Below, in pieces: positions 36,281 through 47,879 of a stretch of DNA of 64,000 nt (positions are counted from its first letter, which is position 1; each line of letters starts with the position of its first letter). Source of the DNA: Mytilus edulis (Eukaryota > Mollusca > Bivalvia > Mytilida > Mytilidae); contig NC_092348.1 in the NCBI RefSeq assembly GCF_963676685.1, positions 23,597,386 to 23,661,385 of the forward strand, in the 5' to 3' direction. The translations under genes and the position numbers were made by a program. The notes under the pieces are model-generated. The model did not search any database and was not told the DNA's origin. It saw nothing but the letters and a program-made list of their open reading frames with translations.

Positions 36281-36535
36281 TTAATGATAAAAAACGGTAA
36301 AAATTATTGCCAAATGACGTTAATGGTAATTTTTGGTGCATGACGATCAAATGTACACTTTCTTTTAGACATTGTTAGAGGATAAAAAAGTCGCCTATTT
36401 TTGAACCTCACATAAAATCTTTTCCAAAAATGACACTAACAATAATTAATTGAGACTCTTGACGTATCATGAGAAGGACATTTTGACGAATCACGGTAAA
36501 ATTTTTACCAATTTTATGCTAATGGTAATAAAAAT
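36281..36535 (+). repeat. Dispersed repeat D, copy 2
   Basis: Same order of blocks as 32950-33186 (ATTGCCAAATGACGTTAATG, GTAATTTTTGGTGCATGACG, AATCACGGTAAAATTTTTAC). Slightly longer than copy 1. Confidence 0.75.
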
Positions 36536-36540
36536 AGATA

Positions 36541-36925
36541 ACTCATGTCAGTCTATCACTCTGGTCACCTACATTATGTATACAAGTCATCTGTCATCAT
36601 GTAGACGACATATAAAAAGTCTATAGGAACCTTGCACCAGTGGCTCAACTTGACAATATAAAAAAGAAGATGTGGTATGATTGCCAATGAGACAACTATC
36701 CACAAAAGACCAAAATGACACAGACATTAACAACTATAGGTCACCGTACAGCCTTCAACAATGAGCAAAGCCCATATCGCATAGTCAGCTATAAAAGGCC
36801 CCGATAAGACACTGTAAAACAATTCAAACGAGAAAACTAACGGCCTTATTTATGTAAAAAAAATAAGTACATTTATATCTAATGTCCAAAAATGTAGGTG
36901 ACCAGAGTGATAAACTGACATGAGT
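36541..36925. mobile_element. MITE with 34-bp terminal inverted repeats containing a nested family-B copy
   Basis: Left end ACTCATGTCAGTCTATCACT (36541-36574 for the full arm) matches the reverse complement of the right end (36892-36925) at 33 of 34 positions. The 385-bp body is largely a family-B copy at 36663-36860, inserted inside it. Confidence 0.85.
36663..36860 (-). repeat. Family-B dispersed repeat copy, inverted
   Basis: GATGTGGTATGATTGCCAAT, ACTATAGGTCACCGTACAGC, AAAAGGCCCCGATAAGACAC and GAAAACTAACGGCC are all present. It is the best full-length example in the window. Confidence 0.85.
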
Positions 36926-37120
36926 AAAGTTTGCCTCATCTTTACCAATAAACATTTAAATGATTAACAAAAATTATTGAATACTTCTATTGTATGAACT
37001 ATTACGTAAAAAGTGTAAACAAATATGCTTGATATGTTGCAAAATATTTCAGAACATCTTGAACATAAAATATTTTCAGTCTATTTTTTTTTACATACAT
37101 GTAACATTACAGAATTCAAG

Positions 37121-40100
37121 ATGGCTGGTACAAAGTTGAAAGTTCATCACTATTACATAAGAAATTCAGAAGTACCATTTGAAGAAGATATGTTTAATGA
37201 GTTTAAAGGTCACAGAAACTTGGCAGTTGAAGAGTTACCTCCCTGGACACAGGAATCCACCAAGGAAAAGGCATCAAGAAGGGCTGTTTCTAGGTTTGTT
37301 TTTTGTATTAACCATCCACAGAACTTGAAGATTCATGACATTTTGCATGTACATACCATATTTTTCCATGGCATGATTTTGGAAATCTCACTCTTATTTA
37401 AAGACCAAAGTTCTATTATATCTGTTAAGATATTATACATTTCTCAGCTTTGTCCCAAAAAAAGTTAAGCGCGTTATTCAGTGTGCACCAAATTTTTTAT
37501 GTTATTTCTTCATAGACAGAAAAAATATTAGTCATTCCTTAAATAAAATACTTCAATAAAATGTTGTATTTGTAGGGCATTGAATGCTATGTTAAACACA
37601 GGTAAAGGTGGAAAAGTTTACCTGGGAATTGTGGATAGTGGAATGGTTAGAGGTCTGCAGCTTACAACTTATCAAGTAAGTTTTATTATTTTGGACCTTA
37701 GCTGTAGAATTTAAAGATTTAATTACATTGTTTGTATATATATTTTTATAGTGATTAGCAGTACCAGGGTTCACATGCTTCATCAATATCTCAGTTCATA
37801 CTGCTTTATGTTCCTGGTAATTCTTTTGACAGACACCTTTCATACATAGCTATAGTTTTAGAACAATAATTTTCTGATATTGATACTTTCAGCAAGATCA
37901 TGTAATGGGTAGCCTTGATGATTTGATGTCCCGGTACAAGCCTCCAGTAAAGAAACATCGTTATAGAATAAAGTTTGTTCCTGTTGTAGACCCAAAATGT
38001 TCTGAGGAGGAAATTATCAAGCAGTGTTCTTATGATGCAAGGTAATGTGTTACCAAAAGATAAAGACCTTAACAGTAATACATCTCACTGTACAGCCATC
38101 CACAAAAGTTTGATATTTAACTCATTTGGGCATTTATTAAATTTTTATTGGTGGTTCATTTTAATCCAAAAAAATCCATGCAAATTAGTAGTCTATAAAT
38201 AATATTTTTTCCTATTATTATTCTAAATCTCATACATTTATGACATTATACGCTATAGTTAATCTGTTCTAGTTCTCTTAACTTTTTCTGACTTTAATAT
38301 ACACCTTTGCATACCTTATATTCATTTGTATCTTTAAAATAAGTTGCCAGAATTATAATTGTAATATTTACATGTAGTATAAATGTTGACACAGAAAAGA
38401 AAATATATATGTATTGTCTGTGTAAAATGTAAAAATAAAACTAGTAGGAATAATTCATACCTGCCAACTGTCACTATTTGCGGGGGATTTCCCCCATGGA
38501 GGCTCCCAAATTGAAATTTTGAAAGAGCAATTTTGTCAACAATTTTAAACAAAACAATTAATTTTACAATGACATTAGGCTAATAAAAGTATGAAGAAGC
38601 CAAAAAACTACATTTAAATGTATTTGTAGGCCCCCTTGAAGGTTTATTAGGACTATGGCAGCCATCTTACACGCAAAACCCCCATGGGCATTTTGAAAAG
38701 TTGGCAAAATATGATGACTTTGTCACTGTGATTACAATTAAGAGAAATAAATGTATCGTTCCATAAATTTTCAGTGTTAACCTTGACGAGACAGACATGA
38801 CAGAGAGGATGAAGCCACATATTTTCAGAAGTCATAGATATTGTTGGTGTGATAAAGATGGTGTAGCTCAGTTTAATTGTGTAAGTTTTTATAAAAATTC
38901 GATTAAATAGGATGGAAATTTGAAAGACACATCAATAGTTTATCATTGTTTATTCATTTTTACTTACTACAAATTAGATAAACAACAAAAAAGGGAAACA
39001 AAAAGAAAACAAGATGGAATAACATATTCGTGAGGGTTATTAATAAAAGTAAATGAATTAAAAGTATTTTGATCATTTATATTAGCTCTTCATATTTGTG
39101 TTTACCCATAGGAGTTATAGGTTGAGTAAAACTATGTAAGGTAGGTTTATTGATTGATAGATAATCAATGTCCAGTGGCAAATACATCTGATGTTAGAGA
39201 CGTGTGTAAATATTGCTTGATTATTCTGGATAGCAACAAGCTAATACTTTCTGATATGTTGAATCTGAGTATAGATGAGATGATTTTGGTTTATGTTTGT
39301 TCTTCTCCAAAAAGTATTTTTTTAGATGATAGGCAAATAGCAATTCTGAAAGTTTTGGTTTGTTTGAGGCATCTAGAGATCAATTCTATTACATCTTTTA
39401 TGAAAGACAAGCTCATGACTGTAGAAAATGTTCACCAACTGTTTATGTTACATTACAGTTGTGCCTTTTATAATAATCTTTAAACATACTTTTTATAATT
39501 GATTCTATTATGCAGGGTGTAATGACACAAGATTATGTTATTGAGATAGACATCTTACCGTGGAACAGCAAAGATCCACGGAATCAGGACAGTGGATGTG
39601 GATCATTGATAAATCTCCATCCACTACACGAAGATGAAGAAGGTTCAGTGTACTTCAGGAGGCAGGCAAGCTTAGTGAAGGTAAGATAGGGCTTCGATGA
39701 CATATGCTATGCCTTTGATAACCTGGTATGCCACTATTATGACTAGAATCTGTATTTTTCAGCAACAGTTTCAAAGACACGTAAAAGTAATTGAAGGTTT
39801 TCTCACAAAAGTATATTATGCTTATATATCTGATAAAAATGCATCCAAACTTGGCTCCTATAGATAAGGGGACCCCACTTTCAATTTTACTCAATTGAAA
39901 TTTTTGTTGCTACTTTTTACATTGTACTTAAGTATGAAGGGTATATTTTTAGTAGAGTAAACTTTTGAAATTACAAATTTAAAAAACAATAATGTTTATG
40001 AAATTAATATTCAATGATATATATTATAAATTACCATATATCCAAGATTTCTTTAAATGTAAAAAAAAATAAATTGGGATACCATGCAAGATTGTATGCC

Positions 40101-41146
40101 TTTTGAAATAAATTTTATGTCCACTAACTACTGCGTGTTTCATTTTGTGTACCAAATTATAATCTTATGACATGGCTTATTGACCACATAGTTTGTATCT
40201 TATTATATAACTCTCAATTTATTTTAGTATTCAATGTCAGAAATATGTGAGTTTACCAGAACATTTTTACTTTTAATTTATTTTAGTACTCTATGTCAGA
40301 GATATGTGAGTTAACCAGACAGGAAGCCAGAGAATCTTTGGAGGAAGAAGTTAACAGGTAAATTTATCGCATTCTCTTTCCTTTTGTTTTTGTCTGTTCT
40401 CCAACTAATATTTTCATTATAATTTTCTGTGGTACTACTGAACAGAATGACTAAATATTGGTTCATTAGCTTGAAAGTGATGAATTGTACTGTGTTATTT
40501 TAGCTCCCAAACACTTCTTCCTGTAAACCAATACTTTAAATTTTCCAATATCAAAACAAATTTCATCACACTCTTCTTCTATACTCCTCCTCAGAATAAT
40601 TTCAATTTTGATCAGTGAGAAGTTGTAATTATAATGGTTGCATTTTTTTTTTTATTTCTCACACACCTTCCAGTTTACTGATTCCTTGAAACTTTCAAAA
40701 TGTAAAATAGGCTAAAAGAAATTGTCACATATTTTCCAGTACTTCCAGCTTGATTTCATATTTGATCATCAGTTAGAGAATAATGAGTTGTAATGTGTGA
40801 GCACTTTTCGTATCTGTCAGATACTTACTAAGTACGACAAAATGCCATTCTTGTTTACTCATAATGCTTATTCTTATAACTTCTGTTTTTTGAACTACAA
40901 TTAGAAATGAAGATATTAAAACATGTCAGAGGTCAGGCATACTAATATACCATGTGTCAAAAGAGGATATTTGTATCATTTATATGAATAAGAAGATGTG
41001 ATATGATTGCCAATGAGACAAATCTCCGACATTGATTTAAACATGTTTGTTTTTAATCTAGGAGGAATGACTTATTGAAATTATTCCATATATCAACTTA
41101 TTGTAGGCTTCAAAGAGAAATAATAGCAAAAGAGGAGCTATGTTAG
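37121..41146 (+). CDS. Schlafen AlbA_2-domain protein (seven coding exons, 267 aa)
   Basis: Coding exons: 37121-37293, 37576-37675, 37893-38041, 38775-38880, 39516-39680, 40287-40357, 41107-41146 (stop TAG). Every junction is GT-AG and in phase. Residues 27-29 give E-F-K after an acidic stretch. Residues 66-85 give T-G-K-G-G-K-V-Y-L-G-I-V-D-S-G-M-V-R-G-L, the core pattern of the AlbA_2 (divergent AAA-4) domain of Schlafen and Schlafen-like proteins. A conserved-looking region with PHIFRSHRYCWCD (about 155-167) and YVIEIDILPWNS follows, then a charged helical C-terminus (ESLEEEVNRLQREIIAKEEL). AlbA_2 is a nucleic-acid-binding and in some Schlafens nuclease domain; no helicase part is present. 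The start ATG lies eight bases after acceptor 37111-37112, so reading further upstream to 37025 is probably intronic. The substrate and function are unknown. Confidence 0.75.
40229..40262 (+). pseudogene. Duplicated, truncated copy of exon 6 acceptor and exon start
   Basis: TTATTTTAG followed by TATTCAATGTCAGAAATATG repeats, 58 bases upstream, the true exon 6 start (TTATTTTAG, TACTCTATGTCAGAGATATG). About 45 bases are duplicated with a handful of changes. It lacks the rest of the exon and any donor. Use of this acceptor would read into the real one and reach a stop, truncating the coiled tail. Confidence 0.8.
40988..41032 (-). repeat. Family-B fragment
   Basis: AAGAAGATGTGATATGATTG and CCAATGAGACAAATCTCC only. 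It lies in the last intron of the AlbA_2 gene. Confidence 0.7.
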
Positions 41147-41974
41147 GAGACATATCATGCCAACAACTACAATTGATAGACATTGACAGAAGGTGTTTTC
41201 CTACCATAGATGGTGAGAATTCAGGTAGTGTCATCTCAAGTTCTCAAACCAGCAACATAAAGGATACGGACTATGAGGAATGAATTAAAGGACATAAAAA
41301 ATTGTTGATTGAGATTGTTTTATGCTACTTACAAAACGCTTGGAGATAATTCACATGCTACATTGATAGTGGATGAGAGTTTTATACAGAAATTTATTTT
41401 GCGACCAACAACGTTCTAAATTTGTTATCTTATGTATGGTATATGAACAAAATATATATATTAATGCTGAATGAACTATCTTGCAAAAAGAAAGGATGAA
41501 TTTTATAACATGAAATATATGAAAGAAAATATGATGAACATAAAACTAATGTATTTCATGTTTTTAGTTGTATGCATTAGTTATTTAAAGACTTATATGT
41601 CTATCCTAAAATTATGTAACTGTAAACTAGACCCTGTCCTGAATATAAAATAACATAAACCCAGCATCTAGTAGCAGTTACAGTACTGCACAGTAGAAAA
41701 CAGTACAGATAACTGGATGGTTGTCATTTATTTCTGATACATGTATCAGTTGATTGGATGTGAATTAAAGGTTATGTAGGGTGTCAATCATAGTGTCCAG
41801 GTGCTCTGTATTGTAGTATAATGTTGCTTATTACATGTATATGTAAACAAATCTTTTGATATATCATACACTGAGAATAGAAGACAGTCCAGAAACAGGT
41901 CATTGGGGAGCTTGTAACACAATTGGTTCCCATAGAAATGCTCACTGTCTATTTAAAAATATGTTATTAATAAA
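41147..41974 (+). other. Probable 3' UTR of the AlbA_2 gene with polyadenylation signal
   Basis: Sequence after the stop has no conserved frame. The first strong AATAAA is at 41969-41974. The 60-codon frame at 41471 within it is not supported as coding. Confidence 0.4.
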
Positions 41975-42488
41975 ACATGAAACATTTTTTGAAATAATTT
42001 TCAGATAGTTTATATATATTACAATGTTTTTAGGCAGGAACTGTATAATAGAGTTGAATATCTAAAGTTATGCAAGAAAGCTCGCTTAGAAAATATAAAA
42101 GATCTATTATGTTATTCAAGTAATTACAAAAACAATAACATTGGTAACAAAATATTAATTGATAGAAAAACAAAGGATTAGGGATATCCATCTATCACAC
42201 AAATCATTTCATTCACAGCCAAAAAAAATCCAACAAAAATAACTGAAACAGTGCTGTTATTTTTGTTCTTCATTTCAAAGTCACAATAAGGCCTTCAACA
42301 AAGAGCAATAAAGAAGAAAAAGATCTTTCCTCACTGCAACTTTAAGATGACCCCTTGCACAAGTTTGAGCATAGTACTTTGTCAAATGATTTAACTACAT
42401 CAGATATACTATCTGCTACAAAAAGTTGATCTATAGATTAAGTTCTTTTCACCTTCACTAGTATGTGAATCATAAATTGTTGATAATT

Positions 42489-44333
42489 AGGGCTCCGCCT
42501 AGTGGCAGGTCGCCCTATGGTGAATTGTTTTTCTGCCTGTCTGCCTATATCTAGAAATTCGTTTTTATTATGCCCCACCTACGATAGTAGAGGGGCATTA
42601 TGTTTTCTGGTCTGTGCGTCCGTTCGTTCGTCCGTCCGTCCGTTCGTTCGTCCGTCCGTCCGTTCGTTCGTTCGTCCGTCTGTCCCGCTTCAGGTTAAAG
42701 TTTTTGGTCGAGGTAGTTTTTGATGAAGTTGAAGTCCAATCGACTTCAAACTTGGTACACATGTTCCCTATGATATGATCTTTCTAATTTTAATGCCAAA
42801 TTAGAGATTTTACCCCAATTTCACGGTCCACTGAACATAGAAAATGATAGTGCGAGTGGGGCATTCGTGTACTGAGGACACATTCTTGTTATTTCATACT
42901 TTATACTTTACATGTATATTAATCAACACCAGAGGGTGTGTCTTAATATTTGTACAACTTCCTAGGTCAAAGTTCAAGGTCAAAAACTTTTGTTTCAGTT
43001 CACAACCCCATGTCCTATGGTAAATACCATGATGCTCTATACCTTGAGAACTATTATGATTTAAAAAAGTTAATACTTGACATGTATATTAACCAACACC
43101 AGAGGGTTTGTCATAATGTATGTACAATTTCAAAGGTCAAAGGTATCAAAAACTGGTTTCAGTTTACACCCCCATGTCCGCTCTATATCTTGAGAATATG
43201 ATTTCAAAGTTTATATTTGACATGTATATTAACTAACACTAAGTGCAATTTCAAGATAATTTAATAATTCACCAAAAATGATAGGTCAATATCAGTTTTG
43301 AGGAGTTGACATGATTTTTCTCTGGGGTGCTTCAATAGTCATAGTATGCTAGACATGGTAAGTATCACCATCTGGTGACAGTGGAATAAACTATTTGTAT
43401 ACAGCTCTACATTTCAGATGGTAGACGACCTGGATGCTTCATATCTTGTATGTAGATACCTATAATATGAAGTTTCCGTCAATCATATGTCCATTGACCT
43501 CTTTTTCACAGTTCAGCGACTGCTTGAAAAAATTAATTTATTATGTGAATTTCTCACTTATTATGAGTATTAAATAGGATAACTATATTTGGTATATGGG
43601 TTCCTTTCAGCGTTCATGTCTGTCAAACAGGGTTCACCTGACCTTGACCTCTTTTCATGGATCAGTTATTAAGGTTTAAGTTACATGAACAGGTCCGTTT
43701 CTAAATACTAAAAGCAGTAGGTCAACTATATTTGTAATGGGTACACGTCAGTCTTGCAGGTTTTAATTGACCTTGACCTCATTTTCATGGTTCATTGGCC
43801 AATTTTAAGGTTTGGTGTTTTTTTTATGTTTTTTGTACTGCGAGTAATAAGTCAACAATATTAGGTGTATGGAATAATTGTAAGATGTACTCTCTGTCTG
43901 GCAGATATCATCTGACCTGGATCTCATTCTCATGGTTGGTTCATTGGTTAATGTTAAGATTTTGTGTTTTTGTCTGTTTTTCAAGTACTGTAAGCAATAG
44001 GTAATTTTATGGTTCAGTTTTTCAGTTAGCATACGCTATAGGTCAACTATATTTGGTGTTTAAAAAAAATGATCAGATGTATTTGTCTGGCCGACACGTT
44101 TTACCTGACCTAGACCTCATTGTCAAAGATCTTTAAAAATGTTAAGTTTCAAATTCATATCGATGTATAGAGATTATTGTAAATAGCAAGAATGTTGAGT
44201 GAAGTTATATCTGCAAACAAGTCATCATTACTTAAACAGAGACGTGTGTCATGAATTCTATAAAGAGTGTCCTTTGTTTAATATGCACAAAGACCAAGGT
44301 GAGGGAAACGGGATCTTTAGAGCCTCTAGTTCT
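42489..44333. mobile_element. Composite repeat element ending in TTTAGAGCCTCTAGTT
   Basis: It begins near GGGCTCCGCCTAGTGGCAGG and ends with AATATGCACAAAGACCAAGG, TGAG and CTTTAGAGCCTCTAGTT. The same end (AATATGCACATAGACCAAGG, CTTTAGAGCCTCTAGTT) closes the element at 58.33-60.13 kb. About four imperfect repeats of 150-170 bp (TGACCTTGACCTC...TTCATGG...GTCAACTATATTTGG) lie between 43.5 and 44.1 kb. A TATGCCCCACCT element is nested at 42568-42891. Confidence 0.6.
42568..42891 (+). mobile_element. TATGCCCCACCT / TCCG-tract element, nested copy
   Basis: It starts TATTATGCCCCACCTACGAT and ends GTGGGGCATTCGTG...ACACATTCTTGTTA, with a (TCCG/TTCG)n tract at about 42608-42682. It is the reverse-oriented relative of 26571-27063. 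Confidence 0.7.
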
Positions 44334-44644
44334 AAATCTGAATATAAGGAGATGTTGGTAACAGATCAAAAAGACAGCAACCGATTGTGATTGTATCAAG
44401 CAGCGTTAAATACGACCAGCCATGTTCAAAGGAAGGAATCCTTAAAATGTGTAATCATCATGCATGGTAAAACCAATTCAAATGCAATTACTGCAGATAT
44501 TCATCTACAGTTTTTATTTTTTTGGGGGTGGGGGTCGTGCTACAAAGTTTTTATTTTCCTAATTTTTTAAAGACTTTTTTTGTCTTTTTATCTTTAGTCT
44601 AAAAACATGATGTAATATATTTTTAAGTAATCAAATAATAAAAG

Positions 44645-44725
44645 ATAAAATTGAGAATGGAAATGGGGAATATATCAAAGAGACAACAACCCGACCTAGG
44701 AGCAGACAACAGCAGACGGCCACAA
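44645..44725 (-). repeat. Short 3'-end fragment of the 30.6-kb retroelement family
   Basis: AAAATTGAGAATGGAAATGG, GGAATATATCAAAGAGACAA and CAACCCGACC match the ends of the copies at 30619 and 54211. The rest is missing. Confidence 0.75.
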
Positions 44726-44727
44726 AT

Positions 44728-44800
44728 GATTGATTGATTGTTGGTTGCTTAACGTCCAGTGGCAAATATTTCATGCATGTTCAGGACGAGAAGAAGTTAA
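44728..44800. repeat. Family-C dispersed repeat fragment
   Basis: TTGGTTGCTTAACGTCCAGT and GGCAAATATTTCATGCATG. Related to 13195-13285. Confidence 0.5.
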
Positions 44801-44938
44801 CAACGACCAATGCAAACTACATGTAATTTAAGATATGATTATAAAAGAAACTTGTGAAGTTCACAGAACTAACTTAAGATAAGGATAAAAAAATAGCAAC
44901 GTTCAACATGCAGCTTGAAATTTCACTAGAATAGCAGT

Positions 44939-45083
44939 GGCGGATCCAGAACTTTTCCTAAAAGGGGGGGGGGGGGCGCTGACTGACCTAAGGGGGGCCT
45001 GCTCCAGTCATGCTTCAGCGATTCCCTATATAATCAACCAAATTTTTCCCACGAAAGGGGGGGCAGGCCCCCCGGGATCCGCC
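44939..45083. mobile_element. Small GGCGGATCC...GGATCCGCC element
   Basis: Ends are perfect 9-base inverted repeats, GGCGGATCC and GGATCCGCC. The body has G-runs and C-runs (GGGGGGGGGGGGCGCTGAC, GGCAGGCCCCCCGGGATCC) and TCATGCTTCAGCGATTCC. A relative lies at 25.86-25.96 kb. Confidence 0.7.
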
Positions 45084-46089
45084 TATGAATAGGTTATTTT
45101 AACCAAACAAGTGGTACGTAACGATCGAGATTCGATGACGTTTTCTTTGGAAGCACCATGATCTGTCTGTGGTATGAATTCTTAGAAAAAATTAAATTTG
45201 TTTAAAACACAAAGAAAGTCCATGCTAAGAATAGATTTATCAAGAGAAAATTTGTTTTGTCCGAAATTTATCTTAAATTTAATGTAGATAAGAAAAATTA
45301 TAATTTTAATTCATTCATCCCTTCCTCTTATCACAACTATCCGTAAATATACATAAATAGATAAATGCGATTAGAACACACTTGTGATCAACACAGCGTA
45401 AAACCAGGTTATTTATTGTAAATAATACGTCACAGTGGCACTTTTGGATCATTTTATCGTAAAGTGAATAGAAAAAAAACATTTTGGTGAGTAGCTTTTA
45501 TTTTTAATATTTGAACTAACGAAACTTATGCCTGCTAAAAACTCAGTGTTCTGGAAACCATTATTTATAATTGAACAGAGAGATTGTCTGCGTGAAGGGT
45601 TGGTTCAATCAGCGTCTAGCATCTAAATATGTAAAATTTTGTTTTAACAAATGCATGCTTGAAAGAAAGAGTTGAGGTTTTCTGTGAATCCGTTGTGCTG
45701 AATATTTTTATGTTTCTTTTGTGATTTAACTGATCGAGTGATAATTTTTGAACCTCTACACTATAAGGTGTCTGTCTGAACTCAGTATAACCTCGTCATG
45801 TAGTGGTTGTCTTTATTTCGTCCTTTTGTCTTTTGGTCCTAAAACAGGTTTTTGTCTGTCTTTAATTTCATCTCAGTGTTTTTTTTGGGGGTTCTGAAAA
45901 CGTATGCCTACTGGAAGCCAAGAACCTTCCGTGTTTGTTTTCGATTTCATATTTTTGTTTTAATCATTAAATCAGTGTCGTCTGTACGAAGCCAATAGTT
46001 GTCGTTAGTTTGAAGGTTTTTGTTTTGTTGTCCAGAAACAGTTTTGTGTCTGTCCGAAGTCATGAACCTCACCAGGTTTAATCTCTAAA
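45084..46089. other. Unassigned stretch with weak repeats
   Basis: Loose T-rich repeats with TTTTGTCTGTC and GAAAACG motifs occur between 45.8 and 46.4 kb. No gene was recognised. Confidence 0.35.
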
Positions 46090-46272
46090 TTGACCTTTTC
46101 TCGTTTGAATTGTTTTACATTGTCTTATCGGGGCCTTTTATAGCTGACTATGCGGTATGGGCTTTGCTTATTGTTGAAGGCCGTACGGTGACCTATAGTT
46201 GTTAATGTCTGTGTCATTTTGGTCTCTTGTGGTCAGTTGTCTCATTGGCAATCATACCACATCTTCTTTTTT
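46090..46272 (+). repeat. Family-B dispersed repeat copy
   Basis: Contains CTTATCGGGGCCTTTTATAG, TATGGGCTTTGCTTATTGTT, ACGGTGACCTATAGTTGTTA and TTGGCAATCATACCACATCT. Confidence 0.85.
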
Positions 46273-46554
46273 ATACTTTATGTTTATTGTCCCGAAAACA
46301 GTTTTGCGTCCGTCCAAATACAGGAACATCGCCGATGTTGTCTTTAATTTCGTCTTAATGTGATTTGTAATGAAAACGCTTTTTTTGTTTTGTTGATCTT
46401 TTATGGTCTCTGTTACTTGGCATATTGCATAGACTCTTGTTTAATATTGAGGAACGTATTTTGTGTTTTTTATAATGTTTCTGTATCGCTGTCTCATTGA
46501 CAAATACCTTATACTTCCTTTTATCCATGTTTATAAAATAAACGCATGCACATC

Positions 46555-46860
46555 ACATTTTCGCTTCGAGTACGGGAGGTCGTTGCTTCAATTCCCTGCC
46601 TGGTCAAACCGAAGATTTAAAAATTAGTTTTCGCAGCTTCCTCGTCAAACACACGGAATTAAGCATTAAAGTCAAATGATAGCCGTGGTGTAGTTGTTAG
46701 TGCATCGGACTACAATCACAAAGGTTCCTATCTTATATACTAGTAGTTCACAGGGTGACAGTCCACAGGAAGACATGTCTCCAAAGCTGGACACATTATT
46801 CTGACTCTGATCCCATCAGTTTTTGGCTTTAGTTTTAAACATATTTATTTATAGTGGATT
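46555..46860 (+). repeat. Two tRNA-derived SINE-like heads in a row
   Basis: The first head has TCGAGTACGGGAGGTCGTTG and CTTCAATTCCCTGCC, resembling an anticodon and T-arm region. The second has AGCCGTGGTGTAGTTGTTAG and TGCATCGGACTACAATCA, with A-box-like TGGTGTAGTTG. A tail with GGAAGACATGTCTCC follows. Neither folds as a complete tRNA. Confidence 0.5.
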
Positions 46861-46879
46861 GGGAAACAAGTTTTGCAAC

Positions 46880-47131
46880 TTATATTAATCCCTTTCCACT
46901 TTGCGGGTGCGAGTGCTGCCTTGTAGCGGCATTAGCCTGCTCCTTTTCTCTTCTTCAAGGGTGTTTTTAACGTGCAAGAGATATGGCTCTCTCTTAACAC
47001 GGGTCAGCCATTTATTGTCCCCTTCCGACGGACTATCATTGTTTCCTCAAGACCATACTCGCAAATAGTGTCACGAGAGGGCCGAAAATTCAGTCCCTGA
47101 AATTTTCATCCCAGATGGGAATCGAACCAAG
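46880..47131 (-). repeat. SINE-like repeat, minus strand, with intact B box
   Basis: On the minus strand the right end reads TTGGTTCGATTCCCATCTGG, containing a perfect Pol III B box (GGTTCGATTCC). A conserved-looking core follows, with AATAAATGGCTGACCCGTGT and GAGAGCCATATCTCTTGCAC. The A box is lost where a family-B fragment abuts. It is a truncated tRNA-derived SINE. Confidence 0.6.
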
Positions 47132-47215
47132 GAGATGTTGTATGATTGTCATTGAGACATCCGTTCAATTTAAGTGATTAAAGCAACTATAGGTCACATA
47201 ACCATGTTAAAAATC
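47132..47215 (-). repeat. Family-B fragment
   Basis: GAGATGTTGTATGATTGTCA, TTGAGACATCC and CAACTATAGGTCACATAACC. It interrupts the SINE head next to it. Confidence 0.6.
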
Positions 47216-47520
47216 TTGGTAAGTCTAGTACAGGGTTCATATTAATTTCTTATTTACACGTTCTTGTCCTGAATATACATTTTATTTACCTCTGGACATT
47301 GTCAACCCTCATCGTCCAACTTTCATGCTAAAATTTGGATTTTAAATTGAACTTATGTTTAGTTGTATTTTATGTTCAGGAAGAAGCGACATGTTTTTAC
47401 TGATTTCTGCATTTAAAATATGTATGTAGTTGTTATGGTATGTCAATTTATTTTGATTATCTGTTTCAAGTGGTATGCGTCTGAAACTAATATAGAAATT
47501 GTTTGACAATCTGTTTGATA

Positions 47521-47567
47521 TAATAAATCACATAAATACACCAACTCAAGCGGCTTCTCTGCAAAAG
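47521..47567 (+). promoter_or_regulatory. Candidate noncoding 5' exon of the fusion gene
   Basis: CTCTGCAAAAG|GTAAGACC at 47557-47575 is a strong donor about 1.6 kb before acceptor 49143-49144, which precedes the start ATG by two bases. That acceptor requires an upstream exon; this is the nearest good candidate but it has no other support. Confidence 0.25.
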
Positions 47568-47879
47568 GTAAGACCGATTTTTGTATTCCAGCAAATCTTA
47601 TTTTCTTGAATAATCATAAGTTGGCATAAAAAAAAATGACTTAAACAATTCTCTATTTTACATTTTTTATTTTAAATTTAAACCAAAAGATCCCATAAAA
47701 ATAGAACAGTTCCATGTCAAATTATTGCATACTTAAGACAATTTTTCATATACACACGATCTACAATACTGCAGTAGTATAAGACATTTTAAATGATTCT
47801 AGCTGTTACTCATACAGTCGATTTCTTATTTTAATGTTTAACTATAAATGTATGGATCGTACGTCATAAAAACCGATTA

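Noticed and set aside
37025..37120. Upstream extension of the AlbA_2 protein to an ATG-like position at 37025
   Set aside because: The extension encodes hydrophobic AT-rich sequence and ends in a good acceptor (CATTACAG) eight bases before the ATG at 37121, so it is most likely intron.
41471..41653. 60-codon frame after the AlbA_2 stop
   Set aside because: It is AT-driven composition in a probable 3' UTR with no splice signals linking it to the gene.
44199..44390. 63-codon frame at the end of the 42.5-44.3 kb element
   Set aside because: It overlaps the shared repeat end TTTAGAGCCTCTAGTT found elsewhere, so it is repeat sequence.
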